Shown here: positions 9,319 to 22,769 of the stretch, piece after piece
How the letters are laid out: every line of letters starts with the position of its first letter
Position numbering within the stretch: position 1 is the first letter of the stretch
NCBI GenBank assembly: GCA_009667805.1
Contig: CM019063.1
Location: forward strand, 58,450,881-58,514,880
DNA: 64,000 bases
Origin: Leptobrachium leishanense
Taxonomy: Eukaryota > Chordata > Amphibia > Anura > Megophryidae
Direction of reading: 5' to 3'
Made by a program: the position numbers and the translations under genes
Notes under the pieces: generated by a model
Told to the model about the DNA's origin: nothing
Database searches by the model: none
What the model saw: the letters and a program-made list of their open reading frames with translations, nothing else

Positions 9319-10413
9319 CCGTATATACTCGGGTATAAGCCGACCCTTGTATAAGCCGACCCCCCTACTTTTTCCCAAAAAACCTGTGAAAACTTATTGA
9401 CTCGCGTATAAGCCTAAGTGGGATATTGCCCCAGCTCACACATGGATATTGCCCCAGCTCACACATGGATATGCCCCAGCTCAAACAATGGATTTGCCCC
9501 AGCTCAAACAATGGATTTGCCCCAGCTCATACAATGGATTTGCCCCAGCTCATGGATTTCCCCCAGCTCATGGATTTGCCCCTGCTCATGGATTTGCCCC
9601 AGCTCATGGATATGCCCCAGCTCATGGATATGCCCCAGCTCATGGATTTGCCCCAGCTCATGGATTTGCCCCCAGCTCATGGATATGCCCCCCAGCTCAT
9701 GGATTTGCCCCCAGCTCATGGATTTGCCCCAGCTCATGGATTTGCCCCAGCTCATGGATATGCCCCCAGCTCATGGATTTGCCCCCAGCTCATGGATTTG
9801 CCCCAGCTCATGGATATGCCCCCAGCTCATGGATATGCCCCCAGCTCATGGATTTGCCCCCAGCTCATGGATTTGCCCCAGCTCATGGATTTGCCCCAGC
9901 TCATGGATATGCCCCCCAGCTCATGGATATGCCCCAGCTCATGGATTTGCCCCAGCTCATGGATTTGCCCCAGCTCATGGATTTGCCCCCCAGCTCATGG
10001 ATATGCCCCCAGCTCATGGATTTGCCCCAGCTCATGGATTTGCCCCAGCTCTCACCTGGATATTGCCCCAGCGGCAGCCAGCTCTCACATGGATACTTGC
10101 CCCAGCTCCGGATCCAGCAGGGGTTGAGGGGGCCCAGATGCCGGGCAGCGGGAGTGCCTGCCCGGTCCTGAACAGCATGTGAGTCCGTCCGTGTTGAAGG
10201 CGATGCGGCTGCGTGCGTGCGCAGGTCACGCGGTCCAGCCAGTCAGGTGGTACAGAGACTCAGTACCACCTGATTAGCCGGACCACGTGACCGGCTGCGC
10301 CTGCACGCAGCCGCATCCCCTTCAACACGGACGGACTCGTGTATAAGCCGAATCGCGGTTTTTTGACTCAAAATCTGAGTCAAAAAACTCGGTTTGTACG
10401 CGAGTATATACGG
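9319..10413 (+). mobile_element. TA-flanked non-autonomous DNA transposon
   Basis: Inverted termini CCGTATATACTCGGGTA and TACGCGAGTATATACGG are flanked by TA on both sides (9317-9318, 10414-10415). Just inside are matched GTATAAGCCGA motifs and, near the right end, a GACTCAAAATCTGAGTC palindrome. The interior is mostly a minisatellite, followed by a GC-rich part. Repeats with CCGTATATACTCG ends are common in vertebrates. A TA target suggests Tc1/mariner-type transposition, but no transposase is present to confirm it. Confidence 0.75.
9420..10056 (+). repeat. Minisatellite GCCCCAGCTCATGGAT(A/T)T (array 1)
   Basis: About 33 units of 18-21 bp. The first two units are longer, GCCCCAGCTCACACATGGAT plus ATT, and appear closest to the arrays at 14.2 kb and 55.2 kb. 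The number of C residues varies between units, shifting the frame, so no ORF through it is meaningful. Confidence 0.95.
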
Positions 10414-10714
10414 TAATCTAGTTACAGCTTACATAAGTGGTAGTGTCCCTTTAAAACTTACGTCTATCATATTTTTTTAAAATTTACACGTTCTCATTCG
10501 TCTCAACCACTGTGAGAGAGATCCCAAATAGAGCTACTTTTAACGCGTCTTATGACTCAAACATCTAACACGTAGGACACCATGAAACGGGACACGCAAG
10601 CCAAATTTTTCAGACATGCTTCGTTGACAGCACAATGGGCCTCTGCTGAATGAGAACTAGAAAGCATGTCTGCTTTCTGCTTAACCCTTTCACTACCATG
10701 ATATTATTAACTCT

Positions 10715-10853
10715 GGAGACACAGGTTTGAATCCCGGCAAGAGCACCTCTCCAGTAAGTGTCCTTGGGCAAGACACGTAACGGTACATACTCGCCACCCA
10801 GGCCATTCTTGAAAACGAGAGAAATCTCAATGTATCCTTCCTGGTAAAATACT
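10715..10853 (+). mobile_element. V-SINE-like tRNA-derived SINE
   Basis: It contains a pol III B-box-like GGTTTGAATCC (near 10725). It ends in the tail AATCTCAATGTATCCTTCCT plus GGTAAAATACTTTA, which resembles the LINE-derived tail of vertebrate V-SINEs. The same tail recurs at about 33.0 kb. The right end abuts a TTAA-flanked MITE. Confidence 0.55.
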
Positions 10854-11481
10854 TTAACCTCCCTGGTGGTATTCCAGAGTGTGACTCGGGGTTAAATTTC
10901 ACTACCGCGAATGGTAACCCCGAGCCACACTCGGGCTGAAAGCATACTCACCTCCTCCTGCGCTCCCTTGCTTTCCCCCGCAGTGTGATCGCCGCGAGTT
11001 GCTTCCTGGTAAGGCTCCCTGCGAGTCACACTATGCAGGGGGGCGGGACCAGGCAGCAAACTTATTTTTTTTTATAATACACTGTATTCCAATGTACATG
11101 AACGGCCACTAGGTGGCACTACAGGATAAGAAACAGACCATATTTAGTCTCACCCTTGTTTTCCGACAGATTTCAGTGTTTTTTGTTGTATTTTATTGAA
11201 TATCATTTATTTGCATTATTTTGGATAATTATTTTTGGGATAATAAATTATTATGTCGTGTTTCAAACTTTATTGGACTCAGTGTATTTACTAATTTTAT
11301 TTATTTATTTATTTATTTATAAAGGATTTTACCAGTAAGGACTCTTGCTTGCATGGATTTTAGTGCGTGATTCCTAATTATTACAGGCTAACTATGTACA
11401 AAAACACGTCTCCTTTAAAAAATAAATTGAGACGCTTTTAGACACAAAATTTTGAAAAAATTAGACCGCCAGGGAGGTTAA
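10854..11481 (+). mobile_element. TTAA-flanked MITE (family 2) with internal insertion
   Basis: TTAA at 10854-10857 and 11478-11481; termini CCTCCCTGGTGGTATTC and ACCGCCAGGGAGG. It is longer than the copy at 8.8 kb (620 versus 345 bp). The extra part, about 11040-11350, is AT-rich and includes (TTTA)n near 11297-11320, so it is probably a nested insertion. Confidence 0.75.
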
Positions 11482-12068
11482 AAAAAAATCCAAAAAATCT
11501 TTAAAAGCACCTTCAGTTGCCAGAGATCAAGTTGAATGAGCATTCTAGTAAAAATATACCCCCTCTACTTCCCCCCCTTAAATAATTGGGCAGATGCTGC
11601 TGCCAGCAAGGTGATTGTCAGTTCTTTCCTTTTTCTGAATAATTATACTCCACTCATTTGAATATTGGTCACTTTGATTTTATTTTTTTTGCAAATAGTG
11701 ACTGACATTCCAGTACATCGGACATGATGGCTGATGTACCCAGAACCCTTTGGAGACTTGTGGCAGTTACAGCTGCATTACTGCGTTTGACCAGCAGAGG
11801 GACCCCTATGCCTACCAAATAGTGATTACAGGCTTTATATGCACTGTAATTATATTACAGTGCATTTAGACTATATGTGTGTATATGAGATTAGGATTGT
11901 GCGTGTGTGTGTTTTCAGGGATTTTAAGAAAAACATAAAATGGATGCCTGTAGCCATTTTGTTTAATGTAAAGCTTTCTCAACTTTAACCTAGTTTTAGA
12001 ATGAACCCTGAGAGATTTTTTTTTCCAGAGGCAAGTTCACTTACTCATTAGGGAGGAATGTGTGTTTA
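11482..12068. other. No feature recognised
   Basis: Non-coding. A GTGTGTGT-type stretch lies near 11875-11915. A polypyrimidine-CAG string near 12015-12030 resembles a splice acceptor, but nothing around it supports an exon. Confidence 0.4.
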
Positions 12069-12375
12069 AAACTATAAGTGCCAGAAATTTCTGCTAGAGA
12101 ACAAGCCTGATCATACCATTGAACTTCTAATAAAGAAAGATAATCTAACGATTTATGCACCAATGTATTCACAGCTTGATCATCAATTGCTATCTGCTTA
12201 TAATGGGCCTCATATTACAGAGATTGTGATTTGTATAGTAATTATGTTTCTAACTGTCTGGATGATTGTACTAACCAGAAAAGTGCGTACATTGAAGTTT
12301 AAAAACACTGCATCTTCAATTATTAAATGGATGAAAGAAGAAAGACATGTTGCGAAAGGTGGAAACCTAGCCTAA
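12069..12375 (+). pseudogene. Possible endogenous-retrovirus envelope C-terminal remnant
   Basis: An open frame of about 100 codons follows an in-frame TAA near 12067. It has a short polar lead, then one strong hydrophobic segment of about 21 residues (12222-12285, with VICIVIMFLTVWMIVL) and a basic cytoplasmic-like tail ending at TAG 12373. This matches the end of a retroviral transmembrane envelope subunit only in architecture. About 880 bp further on lie a purine tract and an LTR-like element, as expected at a provirus 3' end, and a Gypsy LTR piece follows the frame directly. No fusion peptide or surface subunit is visible. Alternatively it is a chance ORF or an exon for a small membrane protein. 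Confidence 0.35.
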
Positions 12376-12391
12376 TTTAGGCTAGCCTAAA

Positions 12392-12815
12392 GTCGTAATA
12401 CAAAACCAGGTCAGCAACACGGGGGTAGTCAGACAATCCAGAGTCAGGAATACAGAGAATAGAATAGTCAAATGGAATAGCCGGGTCGATATCAGTGCAG
12501 TAGCCTAGTACAAGGAAAATAGTCTAGGGCAACGGAAGGCAGAATGGTCAGAAAACAAGCAGAGGTCAATAACAGGTTAAATCACAAGAGAATACAGGTA
12601 TAGGGAGCTCAGGTATGGATAACCATGATCTGGCACTGCTGAGAAGGAACTGTGGGTTTTTAAAGACCTTGACCAGACCGCGCGCCCCTCTCAAGCCACG
12701 CCTCATGCAGCCACCTCCCTGCCTGTCTCTATTTAAACCGGGTGTTGGTCAGCGAGCAGCATCGGACATGCTGCCTTCAAGCACACTGGAGAGGCTGGAA
12801 GCCCCCAACGTTACA
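12392..12815 (-). mobile_element. Truncated Gypsy LTR (same family as the element at 26.6 kb)
   Basis: Reverse complement of most of the LTR at 26585-27165: it starts (minus sense) at the TGTAACGTTGGGGGCTTCC terminus at 12815 and runs through the TATTTAAA-like box and the GGTTATCCATACCTGAGCTC block. It stops at TCGTAATACAAAACC near 12392, lacking the last 150 bp or so. The 69-bp difference in context and the missing end mean no target duplication can be read. Confidence 0.85.
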
Positions 12816-13254
12816 GGAAGAAGTGGGCTCAGTCTCCAATACTCAAGCCAAAAAATTTGTTCTCCAAGTATGAGTTTGATGTGGGATACGCTAAGAGCAC
12901 TAAACACTGCATTTGTCTCCAGGATGATAAGCCTTCTCGAGAAAGGTCAAGACGAGCTTCATCGAGAGACCTAGTTGAACTGAAAAGAACCCAAGGAGTG
13001 GTTGGAGCATAGGGAATGAGAGTCATGGCTGCGGGTGTTCCTGAACTATATTGTAACCCTGCACAAAGAAAGCTATTACCACTGTGCAAAGGCTGCCCGA
13101 AGTGTCTGCTACGCTAGCTGAGGTAGTTAGGGAAATTAGTCAACTTGAGGATGTATATCTGACCCATTATATGTCTGCTACTGAGCCTGAATGTATTGAT
13201 TAATGTAAATGTTGCAATGTTATGTATCTGTTACACTCCCTTGGAGGGACCCAA

Positions 13255-13271
13255 GAGTTTAGGGGGGAAAG
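13255..13271 (+). promoter_or_regulatory. Polypurine-tract-like sequence
   Basis: AGAGTTTAGGGGGGAAAG ends immediately before TGTAGCG. A purine run abutting TG is where plus-strand synthesis starts in LTR retroelements, so this supports calling the next feature a 3' LTR. Confidence 0.45.
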
Positions 13272-13920
13272 TGTAGCGCAGCTTTAAAAACTGTATTCTG
13301 GTGCATTGAATTATTATGGCCACTAGGGGGAGCCAGTGTATAACATATGAGAGGATTGTATTGGACTGAGAGATTTCTGAAACTCCAACTCCCAGAGACC
13401 TTTGCAAGGTGAACAAGAAGGGTGTGTGCTGGCCAGGAAGGACATCAGCAGCCTCGTGCAAGGCATGGGCAGTGTGAGCAGAGCCACGAGAGATGTAGGA
13501 TGCACGCTGGGGCTGTTAGGGATTGAAACCAGGCCGGAGTGTGGATGTTGCTACAGTCGTGTTGGAGATCGTGCTTTTACCTATATGCCTAGCCCTGAGT
13601 GTTTGGCAGAACAGAGCGAGCAGTGAGAGAGAGCATTCACAGGTGACACTTCTGGGATCCTGGCAGAGTTGGAGCGCAGAGAGACGTCGGCATCAATTGT
13701 TGCAGTGATCGGAGAGAGAGTGTGCATCGGCCGGCTCTGTATTACGCTGAACTGTTCTTGACAAAGTGCGGTTTGGGAGAAGAAGGACATCATGTGAGGA
13801 GAGGCTGCAAACCGGAGGGGAGTGCTGGCCGCCTATGTTTTCGTGTTCTGGCGGAGGAGAACCAGATCAGGAGTGCATGTGTTAACAGCATCAGGTTCCA
13901 TGTGGCAGCGAGGACAGATC

Positions 13921-15466
13921 CAGTGGCGTCACTAGGGTTGGTGTCACCCGGTATAGTAACTCATGGTGTCACCCCCCCCCCTGAGTTTTACGGATTTTTT
14001 TTTAACTACTCTTACTCCTAAATCAGTACTCCCATATAACACTGAATGCTCATACACACAGCGCACATTACTGTGAGGTTTATTGCTGTGGAGCTCTCTC
14101 ATATGCTCACACAAATGTTTGCCAACTGCCAGCAAGACGGTGCCTGTTCGAAGGCAGTGAAAGCACACATGTATATATATTGCCCCCAGCAGCTCACATA
14201 TGGATATATATTGCCCCAGCTCACATATGGATATATTGCGCCTCAGCTCACATATGGATATATTGCGCCTCAGCTCACACATGGATATATTGCGCCTCAG
14301 CTCACACATGGATATTGCCCCAGCTCTCATGGATATGCCCCCAGCACACATGGATACCGCCCCAGCACACATGGATACTGCCCCAGCTCATGGATATACT
14401 GCCGCAGCTCGTGGATATTGCCCCAGCTCATGGATATTGCCCCAACTCATGGATATACTGCCCCAGCAGCTCGTGGATACTGCCCCAGCTCATGGATAAT
14501 GCCCCAGCTCATGGATATACTGCCCCAGCTCATGGATATTGCCCCATCAGCTCATGGATATACTGCCTCAGCAGCTCATGGATATATTGCCCCAGCTCAT
14601 GGATACTGCCCCAGCTCATGGATATACCCCAGCTCATGGATAATGCCCCCAGCTCATGGATAATGCCCCTGCTCATGGATATGCCCCAGCACATGGATAC
14701 TGCCCCAGCTCATGGATATTGCCCCAGCTCATGGATATGCCCCAGCTCATGGATATGCCCCAGCACATGGATAATGCCCCCAGCTCACATGGATAATGCC
14801 CCCAGCTCATGGATATGCCCCAGCACATGGATACTGCCCCCAGCACATGGATAAAGCCCCAGCTCATGGATATACTGCCCCAGCTCGTGGATATTGCCCC
14901 CAGCTCATGGATATGCCCCAGCTCATGGATATACTGCCCCAGCTCATGGATATGCCCCAGCAGCTCATGGATATGCCCCAGCAGCTCATGGATATTGCCC
15001 CAGCTCATGGATATACTGCCCCAGCTCATGGATATTTCCCCAGCTCATGGATAATGCCCCCAGCTCATGGATATGCCCCAGCACATGGATACTGCCCCCA
15101 GCTCATGGATATGCCCCAGCTCACACATGGATATGCCCCAGCTCATGGATATGCCCCAGCAGCTCATGGATATGCCCCAGCAGCTCATGGATATGCCCCA
15201 GCTCACCTCTGCCATGGGTTCACTCCCTCTGAGCGTCCGGCTGTGCAGCTTGGGCGCTCACCTGGGGGAGCCACATGATCAGCCGCGATTGGCTGGTGAC
15301 GTGTTTCCCCCAGGCGAGCGCTGAAGCTGCATAGCTTCGGACACTCGCAGGGAGCGAACATGCGGCGCAGGGTGAGACACCTGCCCTTAGGGTGATGGTG
15401 TCACCCTAAAGGCGGTTGTCACCTGGTGTGGGCTGCACTCCCCGCCCCCACGTAGTGACGCCCCTG
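13921..15466 (+). mobile_element. hAT-type non-autonomous element carrying a minisatellite
   Basis: Termini CAGTGGCGTCACTA and TAGTGACGCCCCTG are inverted repeats with the CAG...CTG border of hAT. Perfect 8-bp duplications GACAGATC lie at 13913-13920 and 15467-15474. Subterminal GGTGTCACCC is also inverted at both ends. No transposase. The interior is about two-thirds minisatellite. Confidence 0.9.
14170..15212 (+). repeat. Minisatellite GCCCCAGCTCATGGATAT (array 2)
   Basis: About 50 units of 18-25 bp. The left units read CAGCTCACATATGGATATAT or CAGCTCACACATGGATATTG; the rest are shorter with GCTCATGGATA(T/CTG). The core is the same as in arrays at 9.4 kb and, inverted, 55.2 kb. Insertions of CAG make CAGCAGCTC units. 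Confidence 0.95.
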
Positions 15467-15954
15467 GACAGATCCTCTTTATAGAGATCCCTTTCTCCAG
15501 CGTTCATCGGTCCAGGACAAGCGCTTACACCGGATGGGTGAGAAGGCTTCGGCCTGGGGAAAACGCAGAACATTGCGCACTTGTTAATTTGTTTTCTTTA
15601 AGGGCCCCAACGGTGACTAGTCGAAGATTGTTTTTGTTTCATTCACTGGCCAGTTTAACACAGTACCCGGGTACCCTAGACAACACACATATATATTTTT
15701 GAGCCATTTTTCACGGGACTTACACTCCAGAACCGAGGGGGATTAAACGGTTTATTTTACCACCGCGTGTTTTTCTCGCGTTACGAATTCTTGTTACTCA
15801 AATACCGTACATGCGTATTATATGCTGCTTTATTGCGATCAGTAAAGAATATAATATAGAAAAATCCACAACAGTGCGAGTGTATAGTTATTTCCTAGTG
15901 CGGTGAGACTATCCTGAGCTTTATTCAGCGGCTCCTTCAGGGGTGAACGCTACA

Positions 15955-16785
15955 CAAGTATATCTATGCTATCCACAAAAATATATTTTTATAATCAATC
16001 TATATTAGTAGTATAGAAAATAATATTAAGAAATATTTTGAAGAGTGTAGAACTATATAACAGTATAATTACTGTAGGTTTAGAAATAAGTTGTTTTAAT
16101 TGAAGAATAGAAGTGTTCTCTGTCGAATAATGGTAAAGGAATGTCTAGTGATAAGAGTACTCAGTAAAATCCTTGAAATGGATAGAATAACGAGAGATAT
16201 TAAATCAAATATGACAGCCCTAGACAGAGAGTCTGAGATAGTAGAAGGTTCTTTGTTCAAAACAAGATATGGAGATTGATCTTTGACCTCTGTCATATAA
16301 TTCAAATATAGTAGAATTAAAATATTACTAATTAATTTGAAAAGCAACACTGCCATCTTGTGGTGTAGTAAATATTATATTTTAAAAAATAAAATGGAGA
16401 ATTCCCATAGAGAAACATTATAGTTAAATTAGGAAATAGATAAGGGAGTGACATGGAATCTACTATAACTGGCCATGTACTGTTCGTTGCGATCATTCCA
16501 GGACAGGACACACAATGCATTGATTCCAGGACATTAAACCTCACTTCAATTAGGACCAGACCTAAATTTTCCCTCATGGGAATGCACAATTCTAACTCTC
16601 ATGCATTGACTTATCTCTCACTTATACCAAGGAGATGATTAAAGATATGATCAGACATTGATAATTTTCACATATTCCAAAACAATACATCATAGCCAAA
16701 GAATATTGCTGCTGTAACTACAGAAACATTGAATCCAGATTGGACAGGTAATGTATGGGAAGCTAGTTTAAATGGGATTAATGTA

Positions 16786-16826
<41 letters not shown>

Positions 16827-17465
16827 GGTGGATATATATATTGCAATGAATGTAGACTGAGATTTATCTCAGATTATTGTTAGATCAGAGACTGACATAT
16901 TTATAGCCTGCAGTATAGAAATATGGGAAGCATCTGGTATACATAAGGATATAAATTGTCCTAAAGTATTTGTTGCAATAGTATATACATAAATATATAT
17001 TTATTGAATTTGGAAGTTACTGTGTTTGAAGTAAATAAGCAAGAGATTTATAACTACAATATAAAAAGCAGAAGATTAGAAGATTAATTCTCATTATTAG
17101 GGGAGGATTCACTAAATAAGTTTTTATTACTTATCATTCTAGAAATAGAATAAGTGATAGCTTATCTTTTGTTGATCCATGTAGCATAGAGAGATACATA
17201 TATCTCTACAAGATTGCTAGCTTGTTTTAAACTGGTGCTGGGAATACATGTTAATTGTTTTCTTTAAGCAGAGATGTTTATTAACCATCTGTGTGTAGTT
17301 ACTAACTGATAAGGTAAATGATTTTAATCAAATATGCAGTTACTAACAGAGATACATATATTGGGGAGCTAGAAATCTGTGTGCTGATGGATGTATGTTG
17401 TGTTTTATAAGTCTTTGATTATGTTATGAGATTTATGACCTGTTTGTATACGTAATAAATATATA
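15955..17465. other. AT-rich DNA without a recognised gene
   Basis: Low-GC sequence with a (TA)n microsatellite at about 16788-16822. ORFs here are short and without family features. It is the right flank of the LTR-like element and the left flank of the first Tc1 copy. Confidence 0.5.
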
Positions 17466-17467
17466 TA

Positions 17468-19080
<1,613 letters not shown>

Positions 19081-19082
19081 TA

Positions 19083-19640
19083 TATTTTTATCTAGTTGTT
19101 TGGTTGGTTATATTTTTTAAAGCAAAACACATACAATTAAAAGAATTTAGGAGAATTTCTGAGAAATATAGACGATTGATATTTATATCTCGTATAAGTT
19201 TCTTATTGATTATATATCTTCGACAGTGTGGAGGGGGGGGTGGCAGAATCAAGGATGTAGATTAGTTTTCCATAAACCCATTGGTTCCTGCCAGTGATTT
19301 TGTGGAAAAACACAGTAGTGAAGAGGCTAAAGGAGACTTGTGTCTCCTCGTTCATCAGCATACCACCTGCACGGACTGTTGAAAGGCAGATTCTTTTTTT
19401 TTCGTTTTCGAGAAAACCTAAAACCTTTTTTGTAACTTTGTTAATACAACCTATAACTAAATATTTATGAGCCTCATTATAAGATAAAGTGCACCTACAG
19501 TATCACTCAGACTCTCTTTAATAAATAATACAATAGCTGTAAAGCATTATTACAGCTTCCATAGTGTTTGATACATGCTGTGATAATGTGCCTTGGAATA
19601 CTAAAAATATAATAGTTTAATATATATATATATATATATA
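19083..19640. other. AT-rich spacer
   Basis: No gene seen. A (TA)n microsatellite sits at about 19620-19642, beside the A-rich 3' end of the next LINE-like element. Confidence 0.5.
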
Positions 19641-19649
19641 TATTTTTTT

Positions 19650-21525
19650 AAATTCTTTATTTTTGAAAGTTTGCATCGACATAGAAAGTCAACATAAAAT
19701 GAAAAAGACCTCGCAGGGCCAAAATAAGTCATCTGTTAAACTATAGAAGAAAAACAAAAAAGTAATTTAAGATCATTCTCGGAAAACACACTTAAATGTA
19801 AGGTCTCCTGCAAAAAGTAATCTGTGAAAAATACATTAAGATTTCAACGTCATCTACAAGGAATGCACTCAACAAAATCATCCCCTATTAGGGGGGTCTC
19901 ATCCAAAAAACAGGTTATAGGGAACTAATGGCTATTAACAGCCAGAGAAAGTCATCAGGTAGATAACAGAAACAAAAACAAAACAAAACAAAAAAAAAGG
20001 CCAGCTGAGGACATCAAGCTGTAAGAGAAAGAGGGGGGGGGGAGGGAATAAAAAGATGGCAAAGGCCAAAAATGTGCCTGCCTTGGTGACTACTCAGACG
20101 GTCCATAAGGCCGCAGGGAGGCCAAGGGGGAATAACGGCACCTGACCCGGGCACTCAGGAGCAAGCCGGGCACCAGGCCACGGTTGCGTCCCCGAGATGT
20201 CCCGGAATAGCCAAATTAAAAAAATAAATAAAAAATAAACATCAAAAACAGAGGTCTCATCTGAGGGAGAAGTCCCAGAAAGAATCAGTAGTATTGCAGT
20301 ATGCACAGCTAATAATCACTCCGCTAGAAAAGAGACTGAGTCCTCGGCAAGTGTCAGCAGAGAAAATGTGGAAAGGTATAGGCAATGTCCTCATAAAGTT
20401 AGAGAGAGAAAAAAATAAAAATTAAAATAATTAAAGAAAAGAGAGGGGGCGAGAGCGAGAGTCAACTGAGGGTAGATCGGGTCAAAAACCAATAGAGGGG
20501 CAATATTTACAGGAAGGAACATCACTTCACCCTGTGTCCAGCCATAGGATCGATCGGGGCGATTCCACCCAAGCGTTTAGCCTCGCGCTGGTCCTGTCGG
20601 GTGCTCGGTTTCCATGTCTCCACATCCTTCTCCCCACTCAGCGAACGGGTTTCATGGCAGATCAGCAGTCCCCAGGGCGCACCGTCTTCAAACAGGGCTG
20701 CACTGTCCATCCAGGGAAGCCAAGACACTTCCAGCTCAGGCAGCTCGGGAAAATGCATGTCCGGTGACCCGGGATCCCCTTCCGCGCCGCCAGACACGGC
20801 ATGCAACTCCGATGACTCTCCGCTCCGCACCGGTGTCGCCGCCGCACTCTCAGAGTCGACCAATGGCTCAGCACACCCAGATCCGATCACAGCGGGCGCC
20901 TCTCCAGAAACAGCCTCTGAATCCGTCTCAGCGTCACTGGGTAAGGAGTCCTCCAAACCATCAGGACGGGAGGCCAGGCCACCGCTGCAATCCCGCAGAA
21001 TGGCCATCATTTGGCGCCAGGTTCCCTTCGTGAGGGGGCCTAGGTCATTCCCCTCCAGCAGTGCCATGCAGGCATCAAGGCTCGCGATGGCAGCCATCTT
21101 CTCTTCTTTATTTTTTTATTTGGGGGGGCGACCCAACTCCCGGTCTCATTAGCCTCAGCCGCCGCCACTAACCGTTTCCAGCAGCACGTGGGAGACAGGG
21201 GCCCTCCGTCTACACAATCCACGGTGTTATCCCAGCCAGGAGCCAGGCCACAAATGGGTACAGCAGGGAGGCAGCCGGAGCCGCAGGGTAGGCCCAAGAT
21301 GGCCGACAGCAGCACCCTCGTGCAGCAAAGCGGTCAGCAAGCTTCCGTTCGAGTCCGGGGGGGGGGAACGGACCCCAGACAGCACACCTCCGGTGGCCAG
21401 CTACTCTGGGTCCCCAGAGAGGTAAATATGTCATCTGAAGAAGCTTAGGGTCCCCAAAGAAGGCAGAATGTGCAGGAGCTCCATAGACACACGTCCACCT
21501 TCCTCTGCAGCCGGCCACGCCCCCC
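19650..21525 (-). mobile_element. L1-like element, copy 2
   Basis: Minus-strand element with a GGGGGGCGTGGCC start near 21525 and an A-rich 3' end near 19650, just after AAAATAAAGAATTT. The 3' region shares GGCCCTGCGAGG with the plus-strand copy at 23.67-24.55 kb. At about 1.9 kb it has no reverse transcriptase, so it is internally deleted or a non-autonomous partner. Confidence 0.5.
20522..21097 (-). CDS. 191-codon ORF inside the L1-like element, function unknown
   Basis: Starts MAAIASLDACMALLEG and is acidic and Ser/Pro-rich in the middle, with no domain I recognise. It sits where ORF1 would be, after a GGGCGTGGC 5' UTR, so it may be an ORF1-type N-terminus or a frame kept by chance in high-GC sequence. 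Two other frames over the same stretch on the plus strand are also open, which lowers confidence that it is translated. Confidence 0.25.
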   Translation of the reverse strand: MAAIASLDACMALLEGNDLGPLTKGTWRQMMAILRDCSGGLASRPDGLEDSLPSDAETDSEAVSGEAPAVIGSGCAEPLVDSESAAATPVRSGESSELHAVSGGAEGDPGSPDMHFPELPELEVSWLPWMDSAALFEDGAPWGLLICHETRSLSGEKDVETWKPSTRQDQREAKRLGGIAPIDPMAGHRVK

Positions 21526-21728
21526 TTCACCCAGATTTTTAACCAGATCAGGGCTGCAGGGAGAAGGGGGGGCACTCCGTCCTCACAACCTGACCATTAT
21601 AGAAAGATAAAGTGATCAGGATGAGCAGACTGTCCCTTTAAACACAGTAATTTGCAGCATGGCTTCATACATCACTCTGCTGCTATCACTGCTTCTGAGA
21701 ACCTCTAATATATATTTTTTAATTCTAT

Positions 21729-21903
21729 CAGGGTTATTCAGAGAGAGGTGAAAAGCAGGAGAATGGCTTGAGAATTCTAGGTCAAAATAGTCGATTTGGA
21801 AAGTGAGATAAATGGGAGAATTTTTCTGGTTTGGCTATTTTGACCTAGAATTTTTCATTCTCCAGCCATTCTCCTGCTTTTCACCTCTATCTGAATAACC
21901 CTG
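21729..21903. mobile_element. Short foldback MITE, CAGGGTTATTC family
   Basis: Termini CAGGGTTATTCAGA and TCTGAATAACCCTG, flanked by TAT on both sides (3-bp duplication). The whole 175 bp is nearly palindromic, with GAGAATGG and CCATTCTC and a shared AGGTCAAAATAG/CTATTTTGACCT. Related copies are at 40.64 and 54.71 kb. The 3-bp AT-rich target suggests PIF/Harbinger. Confidence 0.8.
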
Positions 21904-22129
21904 TATATGTTTTCCAATCTTCTTTTTGGAATTATTTCAGTTATCCAGGTGTCATGCAAGTGAGAACTAGGCAAAATACTATATTCTTTACAATCTGTTC
22001 CCCTACAAGTGCCTCGGACTTTCAAGGATTTCATCATAATATCTATTATATTGTTTATTCATAGTGATTATGACTAGTATGTGTCAACTGAAATTTGAAA
22101 TGCTGTCTGGGGATTTTCTAAGGAATTCC

Positions 22130-22768
22130 TATGGTGGAGATAAGGGGTTCCTTTGAACCCCCATATCCCCCGATCGGTGGCAGCTAGATGGGTCATGTTT
22201 GGTATCATTGGAAAGGCCAGGCCAGAGCATGACCTTTCCAAAGATTCCAAACATGACCATGTTCAAAGTAATTTAAAAAAATAAAAATGTCTTTTTTTTG
22301 TGTTTTTTATTTTTTATTAATGCAGCAATATTGTCCCGTTTCAATAATAATGTGAACAATGCTGCTGCACTAACAAATTTTATTTTTTGGATTTTAGCTA
22401 AAAATCATGTAATTTCCTTGGAAAAAAAGTAACGAATTCCCATTTCTAATTTTTTTAACAAATATACCCTTATAGAATATAAAACCACAAAGGCTCAGAT
22501 GATAAAATGTGAAAAAAATCACTTTACACATTATAGATGATTAAAAATTCTAATTTTGTTGCATTTTTTGTTGTAGCATTCTGGCAGGGCATGACGTATA
22601 CATATAATAAAGACATATTATGAATCTGCCAAAATAAAAAAGGATATATTATATGTCTGGGTCGCATAATAAAACGTGACTTCAAAACGCGTTTAAACAT
22701 GATGAGCAATAGCGGTAAAAATGAGCTCAGCACACAGAGGTGAAATGGCTCAGCAGTGAAGGGGTTAA
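22130..22768 (-). mobile_element. piggyBac-like family 1, partial, inverted
   Basis: The right end is CAGCAGTGAAGGGGTTAA (TTAA 22765-22768), the inverted terminus of the family seen at 6.2, 37.4 and 48.7 kb. Inside are the family's ATTATGAATCTGCC and GTCTGGGTCG blocks. The left part ends in a GTGGCAGCTAG stretch without a clear terminus. Confidence 0.65.
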
Positions 22769-22769
22769 T

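Larger units (their letters stand above)
13272..15954 (+). mobile_element. Probable retroviral 3' LTR split by a hAT element
   Basis: It starts TGTAGCG and ends CGCTACA, a 7-bp inverted repeat with TG...CA borders, and is preceded by a purine tract and an envelope-like remnant. Without the 1546-bp hAT insertion and one 8-bp duplication it would be about 1.13 kb. AGTAAAGAATATAATA near 15840 may hold the polyadenylation region. The 5' LTR is not in the window, or has been lost, so no provirus-level target duplication can be checked. Confidence 0.45.

Noticed and set aside
9418..10182. Three overlapping plus-strand ORFs of about 240 codons
   Set aside because: They are translations of the GCCCCAGCTCATGGAT array; variable C counts move the frame from unit to unit.
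12615..12974. 119-codon ORF beginning MDNHDLALL
   Set aside because: It reads through the Gypsy LTR; equivalent frames appear in all three LTR copies, antisense to the LTR.
14046..15324. Several Pro/Ser/Trp-rich ORFs
   Set aside because: Same array artefact as at 9.4 kb, inside a hAT element.
20601..21152. Plus-strand 183- and 139-codon ORFs
   Set aside because: They overlap the minus-strand frame in GC-rich LINE sequence and show no domain.
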